Assembly: GCF_905220565.1 (NCBI RefSeq)
Contig: NC_059417.1
Span: 11,456,518 to 11,520,517, forward strand
Direction of reading: 5' to 3'
Length of the DNA stretch: 64,000 nt
Source: Melitaea cinxia
Taxonomy: Eukaryota; Arthropoda; Insecta; Lepidoptera; Nymphalidae
Shown here: positions 23,186-34,223 of the stretch, one piece after another
How positions within the stretch are numbered: position 1 is the stretch's first letter
Layout: each line of letters starts with the position of its first letter
Position numbers and translations under genes: made by a program
The notes under the pieces: model-generated
What the model saw: the letters and a program-made list of their open reading frames with translations, nothing else
Database searches by the model: none
What the model was told of the DNA's origin: nothing

Positions 23186-23514
23186 CTTACCTCTTCATCA
23201 ACGTTGATGCTGTAACATGAAAATTTTCACTGTGTTACTTCTATTCAATCTGTACTAGTGATTATTCGTGCACTTATTTATTAAATAAGATCAAAAGATT
23301 ATCTAGAATTAAGTAGAGAATGTACGAGAACAAGTAATTAGTGAGTTGACCTTTCTGCACTGTTCGATTTAATTTTTCTTTTTAAGCAGTTCACGCGACA
23401 CACTACCGCCTGCAACTTGTAAATATTCGAACCTATTTAGTTCATTCGATTTCCGATGAGCGAAATGAAAATGGCGCTAGTGTCGCAATTTGACATTTAA
23501 CATTTTCGTTTAAA

Positions 23515-23615
23515 AATATGAGTTCACGCCGTTTTTGGCATGAACTTATAGAGGAGGCCTATATCCAGCAGTGTACTGCGATAGGCTGAAATGGTGATGG
23601 TGATGATGCTGATGA
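23515..23615 (+). mobile_element. Family C LINE 3' fragment
   Basis: ATGAGTTCACGCCGTTTTTG, AGGCCTATATCCAGCAGTGT and GCTGAAATGGTGATGGTGAT: the 3' end with a (GATG)n-type tail. Confidence 0.7.
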
Positions 23616-24059
23616 TGTTTAAAAATATTATTTGATATATTTTTGAACCGAATTTACACATTAGTTAGGACTATAGTATATTTTATTAATGTAAGATGTA
23701 ATTATATTTAAACCCTAACTTTAAATAAATATATTATTCTTTTTAAATAATTACCGTCATGTTTGACAAAATAATAAATATATTGTTAATTCATAAGTTT
23801 TTCTGCAATATTATCTTACTTTGGTATCAAATTGGAAGTAATACATGATTTATTATATTTTCAATAACCCATCTATCAACAATAATTGACCTTTAATCTT
23901 TGTTATTACATAGTATAATTGTTGAACATATGTATAATTGTATAATATAGCTGGAATCGTCTTAATAAACTTTTATTTCTAATTTTTTTTACTACGTCAC
24001 GTTAAAAAGGCGCAAAAAATCGCGTCGTTTCAAATTACACCTTTTAAAAATTTGAATAC

Positions 24060-24180
24060 CCAAAGGTTATCTGGAAGAGATTGCTCTTTCAGCGATAAGA
24101 CCGCCTTTTGTACATAATTTCATTTTAGGGTTTTTTTTGTTGTTTCTTTTAATGGTGAACAATAAAGAGTGCTATTATTA
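24060..24180 (+). repeat. LINE 3'-tail repeat (family E)
   Basis: GGTTATCTGGAAGAGATTGC, TCTTTCAGCGATAAGACCGC and GGTGAACAATAAAGAGT form a 3'-UTR block with a polyadenylation-like AATAAA. Copies lie at 58615-58745 and, inverted, at 44100-44215. From memory this is the 3' end of a lepidopteran non-LTR retrotransposon. Confidence 0.6.
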
Positions 24181-24364
24181 TAATTTACAGTGAAAATTCG
24201 AACAGAATTTATGGGCGCGTGCCACCTAAACCCTGTGCTGCAATGATGTCATGATGATGCTGCAATGATGATGTGTAATGCTGTCGATCACGAACGCTGA
24301 AGCCTGAAATTGCGGTTCCACTAAAGTAAAAAATTCCGCGGGCGTTGTACTTGTAGGCGAATTT

Positions 24365-24400
24365 TATAAAAGGAACGCATATTTGGGCGTTGTCAGGTGT
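24365..24400 (+). promoter_or_regulatory. Candidate TATA promoter
   Basis: TATAAAAG sits about 30 bases before GTCAGGTGTCAGCTG, which offers initiator-like TCAG sequences at the right distance. The surroundings are GC-richer than average. It lies about 0.9 kb upstream of the UBE2T-like start, so it could serve that gene or a small unknown transcript. Confidence 0.25.
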
Positions 24401-25258
24401 CAGCTGTGTGCTTGCAATATGACGAGTGGCGGCATGGTGAAGACATGCAGCTGTGGAGGTTGCGAGTGAATATTTCGCATGGATTGGAGTAAAACTTAAT
24501 TTAACATGGATGGAAATTGGACGATCTTCTAAATTCCGTTAATGTCTACTTTTCTTAAATGTTTTTGACGTCAGTTTTTTTTTAATTTACTTTTTATAAT
24601 TTAGTTTCTGACAATAATTTCTGAATTTAATCTCGAATATTCATTACTATATGCTAAATGGACAATTTTTAATTTGACTTATTTCGATGTTGACTATATT
24701 CTTAGTAAGGATTAAGGACACCAAAAAAAGTAAAAAGTAGCCAGTTATCTAGATAGATGTTTACTTTATTAATTTTGTGTTTGTAGTTGTACTATTTATT
24801 GGTGTTGAGTTATAAATAAATTCCCGGAAATTTATCGTTGCGTTTTGCAGTATCGAATGAGAGATAACATTTACAACTAGACATTGACAGTTGTTTTTTT
24901 TTTAAATTGCTGGCACGTTTGAATGAAATCCAACTTTGACCCACCTATATTTTGTAAGCGACGTGGTCGTGAGCAGTGGCGCCATCTATGACATCAAGCG
25001 ATCGCTTGCGACAACGGACGATCACGGGCGTTATGGTGGAACGACAGAATGGGCGCCGCGGACGTTGATAGACAAGTTATTTTACTCTTTCAGTGGAACG
25101 TAGCCTATATGTTATCAAAAAGTGTCAAAATGACGTATGGTTCGTTTGGCGTAATTGACATTTTATAGGGCGCGTACAATTTTGTTTTTGTAGCAGTAAA
25201 GAAAGTAAATATATACCAAAACTGTTTATCAAATATTGAAAATTGAAATACCATTGCC

Positions 25259-26078
25259 ATGGCAACTCTGCGTAATGCTCGTCTGATGCGTGAAATCAAG
25301 AATCTTGAAACAAAACCACCTTGGGGTGTTAAATGCAGTCAGGATGAGGAAGAATCTTTTAATGTCCTCCACATTAAAATGTTAGGACCAAAAGGCTCTC
25401 CTTACGAAAGAGGAAGTTTTGACCTCATTATAAATGTTCCTGAGAGATATCCCTTCGAACCACCACAAGTTAAGTTCGTTACTCCTGTGTACCACCCTAA
25501 TATTGACAAAGGTAAACTTTGATGCGTTCTACTGTTAAATTTATCATTAATTTGATAAAGGTGATTAAAAAATACTACACTACTCATACATCATTCGCTA
25601 TTTTTTGGTATCTTGTATCTTTAGTTTATATTTTATAAATAGTCTTAAACAATCTAGATAAAATTGCAACTTGTGAGAAAATGTTGTAATGAGTATCATA
25701 GTTTAGGAGTTAATATTCAAAAGTGATCATCTTCAAATTGAATTTTTTTTGAACTACATTTATTATTCTTCAATTGACTATCCAGAGTAAATAAATTACT
25801 CAAAAAGTTAATAATCTATTTTCAATTGCTTATTAATAAATGTTTTATTAAAACTCATTTCAGGTGGTAGAATATGCATGAATATGTTAAAAATGCCACC
25901 AAAAGGATCCTGGCTGCCGACAATTACAATTGAAACACTCATCATATCTATTCAAAGCCTCCTTGCAAACCCGAACACCGATGATCCACTCATGATGGAG
26001 TTGGCTTTAGAGTACAAATTTGATCGTTCGGGTTTTCTAGAAAATGCCAGAAACCATACAAAAAAGTATGCAGTGTAA
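25259..26078 (+). CDS. UBE2T: Ubiquitin-conjugating enzyme E2 T-like (two exons)
   Basis: Exons 25259-25511 and 25864-26078 join across a GT...AG intron (G|GTAAAC ... TTTCAG|GT) to give 155 aa. The UBC fold is complete: the N-terminal helix, PERYPFEPPQ at 61-70, the HPN triad at 79-81, and the catalytic cysteine C89 in GGRICMNML. The following LKMPPKGSW segment and the PNTDDPL motif are close to vertebrate UBE2T, from which I name it. UBE2T is the nuclear E2 that works with the FANCL ligase to monoubiquitinate FANCD2/FANCI in interstrand-crosslink repair. Human UBE2T is longer (197 aa); this protein ends at KYAV and lacks the C-terminal tail. The start ATG follows ATTGCC and is the first in frame. 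It is the only plus-strand cellular gene in the window. Confidence 0.93.
25512..25863 (+). other. Intron of the UBE2T-like gene
   Basis: The 352-bp intron begins GTAAAC and ends TTTCAG. It splits the codon for the first Gly of the GGRIC catalytic loop (phase 1). It is AT-rich with no other feature. Confidence 0.9.
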
Positions 26079-26228
26079 TCAGTTGGTTGATCTTGTTACA
26101 AAAAAGTTTGTAAATATAATATTTTACGTGAACTAAGAATGTTAATTTTAAGATATTTAATAATAACTTTTCCTATCAGTCTTACATGAGGAAGACCCAA
26201 TTTTTGGCTATTCCTTTTTGCATGTTAT

Positions 26229-26234
26229 AATAAA
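26229..26234 (+). terminator. Polyadenylation signal of the UBE2T-like gene
   Basis: Canonical AATAAA about 150 bases after the stop codon. Confidence 0.6.
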
Positions 26235-28149
26235 GCCTACGTTATCACTGAGTAGTACTGATGTGGTATTATTGTGGTGAAAAGTTTTTAAAATCAGTTT
26301 AATAGTTTTAAATTTTATAAACCACAAAAAATCTAATAGTTTTATCTTTATAATATTAGTACTGGTTATAATAAGTAAATACTTCATCTCCGATGAGTTC
26401 TGAATGTGGCATTATTGAAATGCCAACTTCAGTACACAACTTCAGTACAGAACGTGGAATGTGTCCAAAATGAACATATCTGAAATGATATGCTGATAAT
26501 AACCCAAAATGTTAAAAGAGTTTGTAATTCAATTTTGCTATATGCTCTCTTAGAACTGGCAAACTTTTTAATTTTCTATAGAATATTTTTTATGGAACAT
26601 GTGTGATGTTCCTTCGCGTAAATACAGATATAAAAACAAAATTGGCATTATGCACAGTTACATGTCCAATACTTTTTGTGTCTATACCAACATTTTTTCT
26701 TTCTCGTAGTATTTTATTTTTCAGTTGCATTTGGTGCTTTGTGCTTTTATGTAAATAAAACAATTTTTGTAGTTTCCTATAAAACATAAAATCTTATCTT
26801 TCATCATCTATTACAACAATAGCTACTTAAAGATTTGCAAGTATTTGTTACAAATCATTTTCTTTTTCTATTTATTTTTTTAGGTTTTTTTCAATTTTTT
26901 TTTTTTTTTTTTTTTATAAAAGTTGTATCCGGTTGTTTTCGTTTTGTCGAATTTTAAAAATAAAAAAAGGTTCAAGTTAATATTTTTGTATAAATATAAT
27001 ATTAAATTGTAAGTCTGGCTTGATACTCATAGGAATAATGAATGTGATAAATTTTACTTTTTTAGCAAAAACAATTGTTTTTCCGAACTCATTTTACATT
27101 TTATCTTCGAAATGGCTAGATCAATTTATAATAATATTTTTGTGCATATTTGGTAGGTATGAAAATATGTCGTATATTTCAAACTGCCTAGTGCTTAGGG
27201 TTTATTTGTCGAGATAAACTCCATAATCACCTAATTTTTTCTTGGTAAACTTCACATGTTTAAACGCTTTGCAAGACAAGACATCACTTGGGTCAACTTG
27301 TAACATAATAGTTTTAAATATCAACAAAATAAAGTTTAAGACTATAAGGTTAGCTTACAATTAAAGAAGCACATATAATATAACTTGGTTTAAAATTACA
27401 CAAGTTTTATGAAATGTTATGATTCATATTATTTTTTGAGACTTTTTTACGTCTTTACTGTCAGAAAAGTCAAAGTTATAGTATATAAGAAAAAAAAAAA
27501 AAACGGTATTTTTACAAAAAAAGTGGATGTACAAAGTTTGTTAGTTAATTTTGAATAATAAAGAGACAGACATACACAGTATATTTTGTTTCATAGTTCT
27601 ATTTTATTTAGATATTTAAGGGAGATATATACGAGTTTTGTATTTATGTATGTAGCTATACTCATTGTTAAATAAGTTGTTTTATGATATATAACATGAT
27701 TTTAAGGATAAATACCAGAAAAAGGAAGAGAGGGAGAAAGGAAGAGATGTGGTATTTTTGTATTAAATTATTTAAGAAAAGTGAAATGTTTTTTCTTTCT
27801 TTAATTTAATTATGACGAGCGTAGTGAGTAATTTAGCAACTGACTTTTTGTCAAGTAGGTTCTCAATTACTGTTCTTTTTTTAAGTGAAACTTCTTTAGA
27901 ATCGTGATTTGAAACTCGATGAAACGAAAATGCGTAACGATAAAGAAACACAAATGTATATGAAACAATGAAATAGAATAAATTACTGCTAACGTTCAAT
28001 CGGCGCGTTTTGCATGGCGCTTACGACCTTTTTCACGAGACGGTGACCATCGTCGATAGAGGAAATCGCAACGGCGACTTTCAGAAGTTTCACTTCTGTT
28101 GTGTGTGAATTGCACACTTCATATTACTGTGTGGATCGATTTTGATGGT
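26235..28149. other. AT-rich intergenic sequence
   Basis: No gene is supported. A 65-codon minus frame at 26590-26787 has no recognisable family. Poly-T and poly-A runs are near 26898 and 27489. A GC-richer patch (ATGGCGCTTACGACC, GAGACGGTGACCATCGTCG) is at 28000-28070. Confidence 0.45.
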
Positions 28150-28310
28150 TTTTGAAATGGTACTGGTACTAGTTATTTGGTCCGTTTCAAATTTAATTGA
28201 GATCTGACGAGTACTTTTCGAGATATCCCTAATTGACCAATTCACTGACTACATCATATTCATATTACTTGTCCATGTAATTGAAGTTTTTATTCGTTTG
28301 TAAGCCACTT
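28150..28310 (-). repeat. Family D fragment
   Basis: TCAAATTTAATTGAGATCTG, ACGAGTACTTTTCGAGATAT and CATGTAATTGAAG are reversed family D blocks leading to the TTCGTTTGTAAGC head. Confidence 0.55.
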
Positions 28311-28880
28311 ACTTCAGTTAAAGAAAAATAAAAGATTCATTTTATTAATATATGTATTAATTTATTAATAATCTTTTATGTTACATAAATCAAGAATAAA
28401 TTAATTTCATAATTGTTTAGAGATCTATTACTGGTTCATTACCAATGTATGTACATGTTTATAATATGTATAACTAAAATCACATGAAAAATATAAGATA
28501 AAATAAATAAAATTATTTATTTTTACCATTATCTGTACATAAATGATATGAAAAAAAAAATTAAAATAAAGTTAGTTTTCTTTTAGAATAGAAAATTTAA
28601 AACATAAAATAAAAACAAATTTTCTTAAGTATTTATCCGTCTTTTTAAAAATTTATTAAAATAATCCAAAATGATGCCTAGAGATGTTTTGCTTTACAAT
28701 TATATTCCCGAATATTTTAAAATAGTATAACCTCATGGATGTCATTGAAACCTATTTGATTTTGATGCATTAAGACTGTCTCGGCAAATGCAGGATAGTG
28801 TCATTCTGATAGATGATCTGTCTTAGATTGGTAGATTCTGAATAAGCATTAGGGATGGCTAAGCAAAGCCAATATATTTA
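28311..28880. other. AT-rich intergenic sequence
   Basis: No gene or repeat terminus was recognised. Confidence 0.5.
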
Positions 28881-28884
28881 TAAC

Positions 28885-29152
28885 TACTAGTAGGGCACAG
28901 CAGGAAATTTCCTGCTCAAAATATGGAGCAGGCCGACTGGGGTAGTACCTCGACCTTACAGAAAATCACAGCTACATAATACTGCTTTCATGCAGTGTTG
29001 TGTTCCTTTAGGAGTAAGGTGACCAGAACTCCTGGGGGGATTGGGGATAGGGTCGGTGTTGCTTGGGTTCTGCTGTTGCAGACGTCTATAGGCTATGGTA
29101 ATCGCTTACCACCAGGAGAGCCGTACGCTTGTTTGCCAATCTAGTTATATAT
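28885..29152 (-). mobile_element. Family A element, full length
   Basis: It runs from GTAGGGCACAGCAGGAAATT to GAGCCGTACGCTTGTTTGCC and AATCTAGTTATATATA. It lies just downstream of the KXD1-like gene. Confidence 0.8.
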
Positions 29153-29342
29153 ATTTAAAAAAAACTATAAATATAATATATTGTAAATTACACATCTATG
29201 ATGTCATTGTCAAAAGCTAAATTGTAATAAATAGACATTTTAGACAACTTTCATATTCTGGAACTATAATCTCTCTTTTATCTAATGTTAATTGAAATTA
29301 TCATAATAATTATAACCAAACATAACTAAAAACTCTTTCATC

Positions 29343-30824
29343 TCAACCAGTGTCTGTACTACTCTCATCACCGGAACTAGCGCTTTCAGTCTCCGAAGAA
29401 CTGCTACTCTTCACCTTTCTAGGTCTAGACGTTTCACCTTCATTGCAATTAATATCTATGGCTGGTTTAACCTTCTTTCTAGATTTTTTGTCATCAACGC
29501 TCGCTGGCTTTAAAGTTTCTGTCGATACTGTTGCAACCATTTTAGATTCTATTTTAGTTTCCGTTTTGAAGTCTCCCTCTTCTTCGATTGGTTTTTTACT
29601 ATCTGCCGCTGCGTCAACTGCACTTTTATATGCGTCTGGGTATTGTGTACTGGAATTTTCGAAAACATTGTATATTAATAATTATTCATTCTTATGATTA
29701 AATACATTTAAATAGTGTTTTCAAAATGCGAGCATATCATTGTATTGTAAGAATTTAGTTTTTAATGTTTAGATGTTATTATTATTTTATTTATTTCATT
29801 CAAAATAAGGAACTTTTTGACCCTAAACTAACTAACTACTAAACTAAATTAATAATATCCTGTGCTTCCTGTGATGAGTGATATAAGTCGAGTTATATAT
29901 ACCCTTTTTGTAATTTTAATGTGCTATCAGGAAAAGTAACAAATTTTTTGATCTAATTCAGGTTTTTTTTTGCAGTGATATAACTATTAGAAAATTCGTG
30001 AAAATAGATATTTGTCAAGTCGTGAAGTAATGAGTCTCTGGAATCATTCAACAGTAATTTTGATGCTTTGTGATTTAAGCTAAATTGTATTGAATTTCAC
30101 AATTAACTTTAAGTACATTTTTCATTGAATGTGTAGTCTAAAACTTTTATAATCTCCTAAAATTCAAGGTGAATTCAATTAATATTAAAAATTATACCTT
30201 AATTTAGTTTTTATAGCTCTGATCTTTTTGAAAATAAACTCCAAATCTTTCTTCATATCCAGCAGCAATTGAGTGTGCTTCTTAAACTCAACAGAAGCCG
30301 CGCGAAGACGACTTGCAGATAATTGGTTGCAATTCGTAAGCATTTCTGTTGTCTTTTCAAAGCGTTGTAGCCTGAAACGTTATGGACACAACTTACTATA
30401 TTTATGTAAAATATAGTTGCTTAAAAACAAATTAACTTTTGATGGTTGAAAGATTGCACTACTTATAAAATTGCAAATGAATTTGATTTTTATTATTGTT
30501 TCGAATATTTTTGTATTACTTGTGGATACATATTTTCGGTTGTCTGGAAGAGGAAGAATTCGAGGTGTAGGTTTTAAGGTAAATATGCTGTATCAACATT
30601 ATGGTGATCAATTCTAGTAGGCATTAAAAGCAAAAATGGGAAATTGATTACTTAAAAGTATAAAAATATAGAACATACATAGTTTTTTGCGCTCTTATTA
30701 TCATTTCCACGTCCGTCTGATCAACCATTCCAGCTAAACCTTGCACGAACACCTCTGGAGCAGAGTAGTTTTGAAAGCATTCGATTGAAAAATCGCTTTC
30801 AGGTGTATCGTTTGCAGTTGCCAT
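29343..30824 (-). CDS. KXD1: KxDL motif-containing protein 1 (three exons)
   Basis: Exons 30824-30679, 30371-30198 and 29649-29343 join with normal borders (CTAT|GTATGT, TTTCAG|GC, TAAG|GTATAA, TTCCAG|TA) to give 208 aa. Residues 32-105 align by eye with human KXD1: a VDQTDVEMIIRAQKTM helix, RFEKTTEMLTNCNQLS, and the name-giving KxDL motif as KKDL at 89-92, followed by EFIFKKIRAIKTKL. KXD1 is a small coiled-coil subunit of BORC, which sits on the lysosome surface and couples it through Arl8 to kinesin; it is also linked to BLOC-1. The C-terminal third is low-complexity: lysine/arginine-rich, then a serine/glutamate run (KSSSSSETESASSGDESS), probably disordered and a possible casein-kinase substrate. 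The start is the first ATG after an AT-rich leader. No clear AATAAA was found in the 180 bp beyond the stop. Confidence 0.9.
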
Positions 30825-31200
30825 TTTGTTTTAATTTTTAATACAAGTATTGAAAGGTATTTTGATTTCAGTGTATACAAAGTTAATGAAAACAAATTGT
30901 ATTTTACTATGTCAATAAGACTTTCATAAAAATAAAACGAACAAACGTCAATATTTCATAAAGTAGGTACGGTCAAGTGTCACTGTAATTTAACATTTTG
31001 TAATTCGTTCAAAATTGCTCTCTGGGTTCTGGCAAATATTATTAATTTACCAAAAATTGTATCTAAACATAATTAAAGCAAAGTTCTAAAGTGTTTATAT
31101 CGAATTTCTAGATATTCATTTATATAAGAAATTGTATAATGCAATAATTATTTATTTAGTATTATAATATTATTTATTTAATATTAAGCAATTATAATTA

Positions 31201-31206
31201 TTTATT
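31201..31206 (-). terminator. Polyadenylation signal of the 403-aa secreted protein gene
   Basis: AATAAA on the minus strand, about 35 bases past the stop codon. Confidence 0.5.
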
Positions 31207-31240
31207 TAATATCAAGCAATTTTCACACAAATGAAAATAA

Positions 31241-32452
31241 TTAAGAACTAAATTGACCTAATCCGTGAACATCAAGTTCAAATGGAACACCGTATTGTTG
31301 AACGGTAACGTCCTGACTTCTGCGCGATGATGATTTAGGCGCAGGTTTTAAATTTTTCTTCAACAATCTTTGTCTCTGTTGATTAGTTAAAGGCAGAACA
31401 CTTTTTCTCTTTCTAAGATCTTTTTTATACTGTAATAGGCTGTTGTAATGCCATCTTGGTACGTATATATTATCGTTGTTCTCTAAATGCGGATAAATTC
31501 TCGAACCACTCTTTTCTCCAAAAATTATTTCAACAATTTGAGATTTCAAGTCGTCTTCTCGGACTCGACCTAGCTTATATTTAATTTTTAAGGATTTTAG
31601 CAGTTGTTTTTGTGTTGGCTGTAAATGTTTTAAGGGTATAGGTACGTCGTTTTGTAGGTAGTTCATTATTTGTTGTATTACATCGTTTCTGGCAATTTCG
31701 TAGTGACTTACGAACTCGTCAGGTGTCGGAGCTTTTAAGCCTTTTCCAGGAGTTTCTTTTAAGTCTAAAATATTAGACTCTTGAGGATACTTCTTCTCAT
31801 TTGTCTCATCAAGATGTAAAGATTTTGTAATATCTTCTAATTTCGTTCTGTCATGTTTTTCTAAGTTTTCTGCGTCTAAAACTACAATATCAATTTTATC
31901 ATCTCGACTAAAATCTTTTTTATCATCATAGTCATTTCTGTATCTGTTGTATTCGCATCTATCTCCATCGCAACGTAAATCAAGTATATCTTCTTTATCT
32001 GCTACGTTGCTATTTTCACTAGATTTCATGTTATCTCTTGCTATCTGTTTATTTATTTCATTGATGATTTCATCAATTTCATTGCTTGCATCATCAGCTC
32101 TCTCCTTATCATCACCACATCTAGTTCCTGTGCAACCGCATCTGCCAATTGAATCACACTTATCAGACTCCATTCTGAGAAAATCACCGGAGTTGTGTTT
32201 TTTTGGTTTCATAAATAAGTTCATAGTTTGTATGTTCATAAGATTGGGTCTGCTCGGTTCGTGATGGCTTTTATATTGATGCTTGTGATGCCGTGGGGTA
32301 TTCAACTTTTGTATATATTCCAAATCTCTACCCAATGCGTCTTGAGAATGTATTTCTTTTAGCAACCTTTCTAGATCAAGGTAAGTATTTTTGCAAGCAC
32401 ATATTCCGAAAATAGTGCCCACTATTACAACAGCCAATAAATTTCGGGGCAT
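31241..32452 (-). CDS. Secreted, charged protein of unknown function (403 aa)
   Basis: A single uninterrupted frame. Residues 1-20 form a signal peptide (MPRN, then LLAVVIVGTIFGICAC), so the product should be exported. The mature part is very hydrophilic. It has a His-rich stretch at 55-65, six cysteines in two clusters (99, 105, 107, 112 and 161, 166), acidic segments, and a Lys/Arg-rich region at about 280-380 with several dibasic sites such as RKRK. The last residues, QYGVPFELDVHGLGQ, resemble the end of the 225-aa protein encoded 6 kb to the right on the same strand. I do not recognise the family. Possibilities include an extracellular matrix, seminal or cocoon component, or a precursor processed at dibasic sites. 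The length of the frame, its sensible codon use and the signal peptide make it a convincing gene. Confidence 0.8.
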   Translation of the reverse strand: MPRNLLAVVIVGTIFGICACKNTYLDLERLLKEIHSQDALGRDLEYIQKLNTPRHHKHQYKSHHEPSRPNLMNIQTMNLFMKPKKHNSGDFLRMESDKCDSIGRCGCTGTRCGDDKERADDASNEIDEIINEINKQIARDNMKSSENSNVADKEDILDLRCDGDRCEYNRYRNDYDDKKDFSRDDKIDIVVLDAENLEKHDRTKLEDITKSLHLDETNEKKYPQESNILDLKETPGKGLKAPTPDEFVSHYEIARNDVIQQIMNYLQNDVPIPLKHLQPTQKQLLKSLKIKYKLGRVREDDLKSQIVEIIFGEKSGSRIYPHLENNDNIYVPRWHYNSLLQYKKDLRKRKSVLPLTNQQRQRLLKKNLKPAPKSSSRRSQDVTVQQYGVPFELDVHGLGQFSS

Positions 32453-32935
32453 GGTTTCGATTTTGACAACACAGTTATTAAAATACGATAATATCGTCTT
32501 AGTAAAGTTAATATGAATACATAATTAATTACTTTAGATAGACTACAATCAAAGAATGTTAAATGAAGTGTGTAATTGGATGGATATTGAATTTAAAAAA
32601 CGCAAGCAAGCGTAAGAATTCTTTATGTCTCTGACGTAGATGAAACATTAATTTTATGTCTTCAGTATTTATCCTATGATGCCTTTAACGAAAACGGAAC
32701 CTTTTAGAGAAAATTGAAAATATTTTCAAGTACACTCAGTTACACTTTAATGCCTAAACCACTGAGTGAATTTTGATGAAACGGTGTTATTTTTTCGATA
32801 TTAATTTACTATAACAAAATTAAGTATTCATTCAATTGATATTTCTTAATATAACAATTGTATTTGTATGTTAAATATTATATGCTGCATAGTCATTATT
32901 TTAAACTGTAGTGTTTATTTTCTGGTTTCATAGAG

Positions 32936-32975
32936 AATTTTTAACTGAGGTAGGGCACAGCAGGAAATTTCTTAC
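32936..32975 (-). mobile_element. Family A remnant
   Basis: AACTGAGGTAGGGCACAGCA followed by GGAAATTTC is the distal tip of a family A element. It ends exactly where the 764-bp inverted-repeat element starts. Confidence 0.6.
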
Positions 32976-32976
32976 T

Positions 32977-33740
32977 AATAAAAATAGGTAAAAAAACTTT
33001 TTAAGTTAAACGGTTTTATGTTAAACATACATTGCAATGTTTAAGATAAATGTACTAAAAACCAAAAAATAATAAAATAGATACAGTCGTGGGAATTATA
33101 AACATATGCATAGACTAGACTAAAATAAAACCGTGGGGCACGTCAATTGTCTACAATCGTTGATTAAAATGTTTGTTTTGTAATGTTACACTATAATTAG
33201 GCAGTTGTTCAACCGACAACGATGGACGTGTGATAAGTAGGGCTAGAATGTGGAAACAAGCTAGCAAGCTCGATTATAAGCGAGTTTTAGGGTTTCATAG
33301 TGGTGAGCGAGTAGTACTTTTATCATATGTTTTGTCGATTTAAGACAAACTACGAGCAGTGAAACGATTCCTCGCCAGCCAGCAGTGTGAATGTCCAACG
33401 ATAAACTAGTTGAAACATCTCTTTTATTTACATGGAGTGTATAACTATTGCAATTTCCATGAGCAAGAAAATAGTAAGTAATTTCCTCACCGTCTGCGGG
33501 CCAACTGCCTATTTTAACGACGAATTAAACGATTCTTCTATCGCACATTAAGTCGATAATTTGTAGACAATTGACGTGCCCCACGGTTTTATTTTAGTCT
33601 AGTCTATGCATATGTTTATAATTCCCACGACTGTATCTATTTTATTATTTTTTGGTTTTTAGTACATTTATCTTAAACATTGCAATGTATGTTTAACATA
33701 AAACCGTTTAACTTAAAAAGTTTTTTTACCTATTTTTATT
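32977..33740. mobile_element. 764-bp element with 180-bp inverted terminal repeats
   Basis: The left arm (32977-33156, starting AATAAAAATAGGTAAAAAAA) and right arm (33561-33740) are reverse complements over 180 bp with no mismatch seen by eye. Both inner edges are TTGTAGACAATTGACGTGCC or its complement. The 404-bp core has no long reading frame. This is the structure of a non-autonomous DNA transposon (MITE-like). A target duplication is not obvious (flanks TTACT and TTCTA), so the superfamily cannot be named. Identical arms point to a young insertion or recent gene conversion. Confidence 0.85.
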
Positions 33741-33823
33741 TTCTAGTTTTTAGTTTTTATTTCGCATTCTGTTTAATTCATTTAGTGCTTCATTATTGCA
33801 AGGCCCATCTTAAATATTGAGGT

Positions 33824-34185
33824 TGTATAGTGCACTGTATTCTTCTTGTCAAGCCCTTTTATTTGATACCCATATTGGTGGGATTGATAAAAAATTGTTA
33901 TCAGACATTTGGTAGCGGCGGCCAGCTTAGATTTCAATTTTGCATAGTAAATTGTATTCTACTTGTTGAGACCTTTCATTTGATACCCATGTTGATGGGA
34001 TTGATAAAACCTAAGTTATCCGCCATTTTGTAGAGGCCGCCATCTTGGATTTTAATTTTATATAATACATTGATTATACTGGTTGAGCACTTTCATTTGA
34101 TACCCATATTGATGGGATCGATAAAACCTACGTTATCCGCCATTTTGTAGCGGCCGCCATCTTGTATTTCAATTTTTTATAGTAT
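33824..34185 (+). repeat. Tandem array of 117-bp units, left part
   Basis: TTTGATACCCATATTGRTGG-type cores start at about 33862, 33979 and 34096, so the period is 117 bp. Each unit continues GGGATTGATAAAACCTA, TTATCCGCCATTTTGTAG and GCCGCCATCTTGGATTT. The first unit is the most diverged. The array is broken by the LTR retrotransposon and resumes at 37897. Confidence 0.88.
34182..34185 (+). repeat. Target-site duplication, left (GTAT)
   Basis: GTAT directly before the 5' LTR and again directly after the 3' LTR (37897-37900). Four bases is typical of Ty3/gypsy-type integrases. Confidence 0.85.
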
Positions 34186-34209
34186 TGTTACGAACACACA
34201 AAGAAACTA

Positions 34210-34223
34210 GCGCCATCTAGCGG
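34210..34223 (-). promoter_or_regulatory. CTCF-like motif in the LTR
   Basis: On the minus strand the sequence is CCGCTAGATGGCGC, very close to the core bound by CTCF. A second, oppositely oriented CTAGATGGCG lies at 34277-34286. Both recur in the 3' LTR at 37455-37468 and 37522-37531. Binding is inferred from sequence only. Confidence 0.45.

Noticed and set aside
26590..26787. 65-codon minus-strand frame downstream of UBE2T
   Set aside because: No recognisable domain, AT-driven residues, no start context or splice evidence.
29350..29697. 115-codon plus-strand frame opposite KXD1 exon 3
   Set aside because: It is the antisense reading of the serine-rich tail of the KXD1-like gene.
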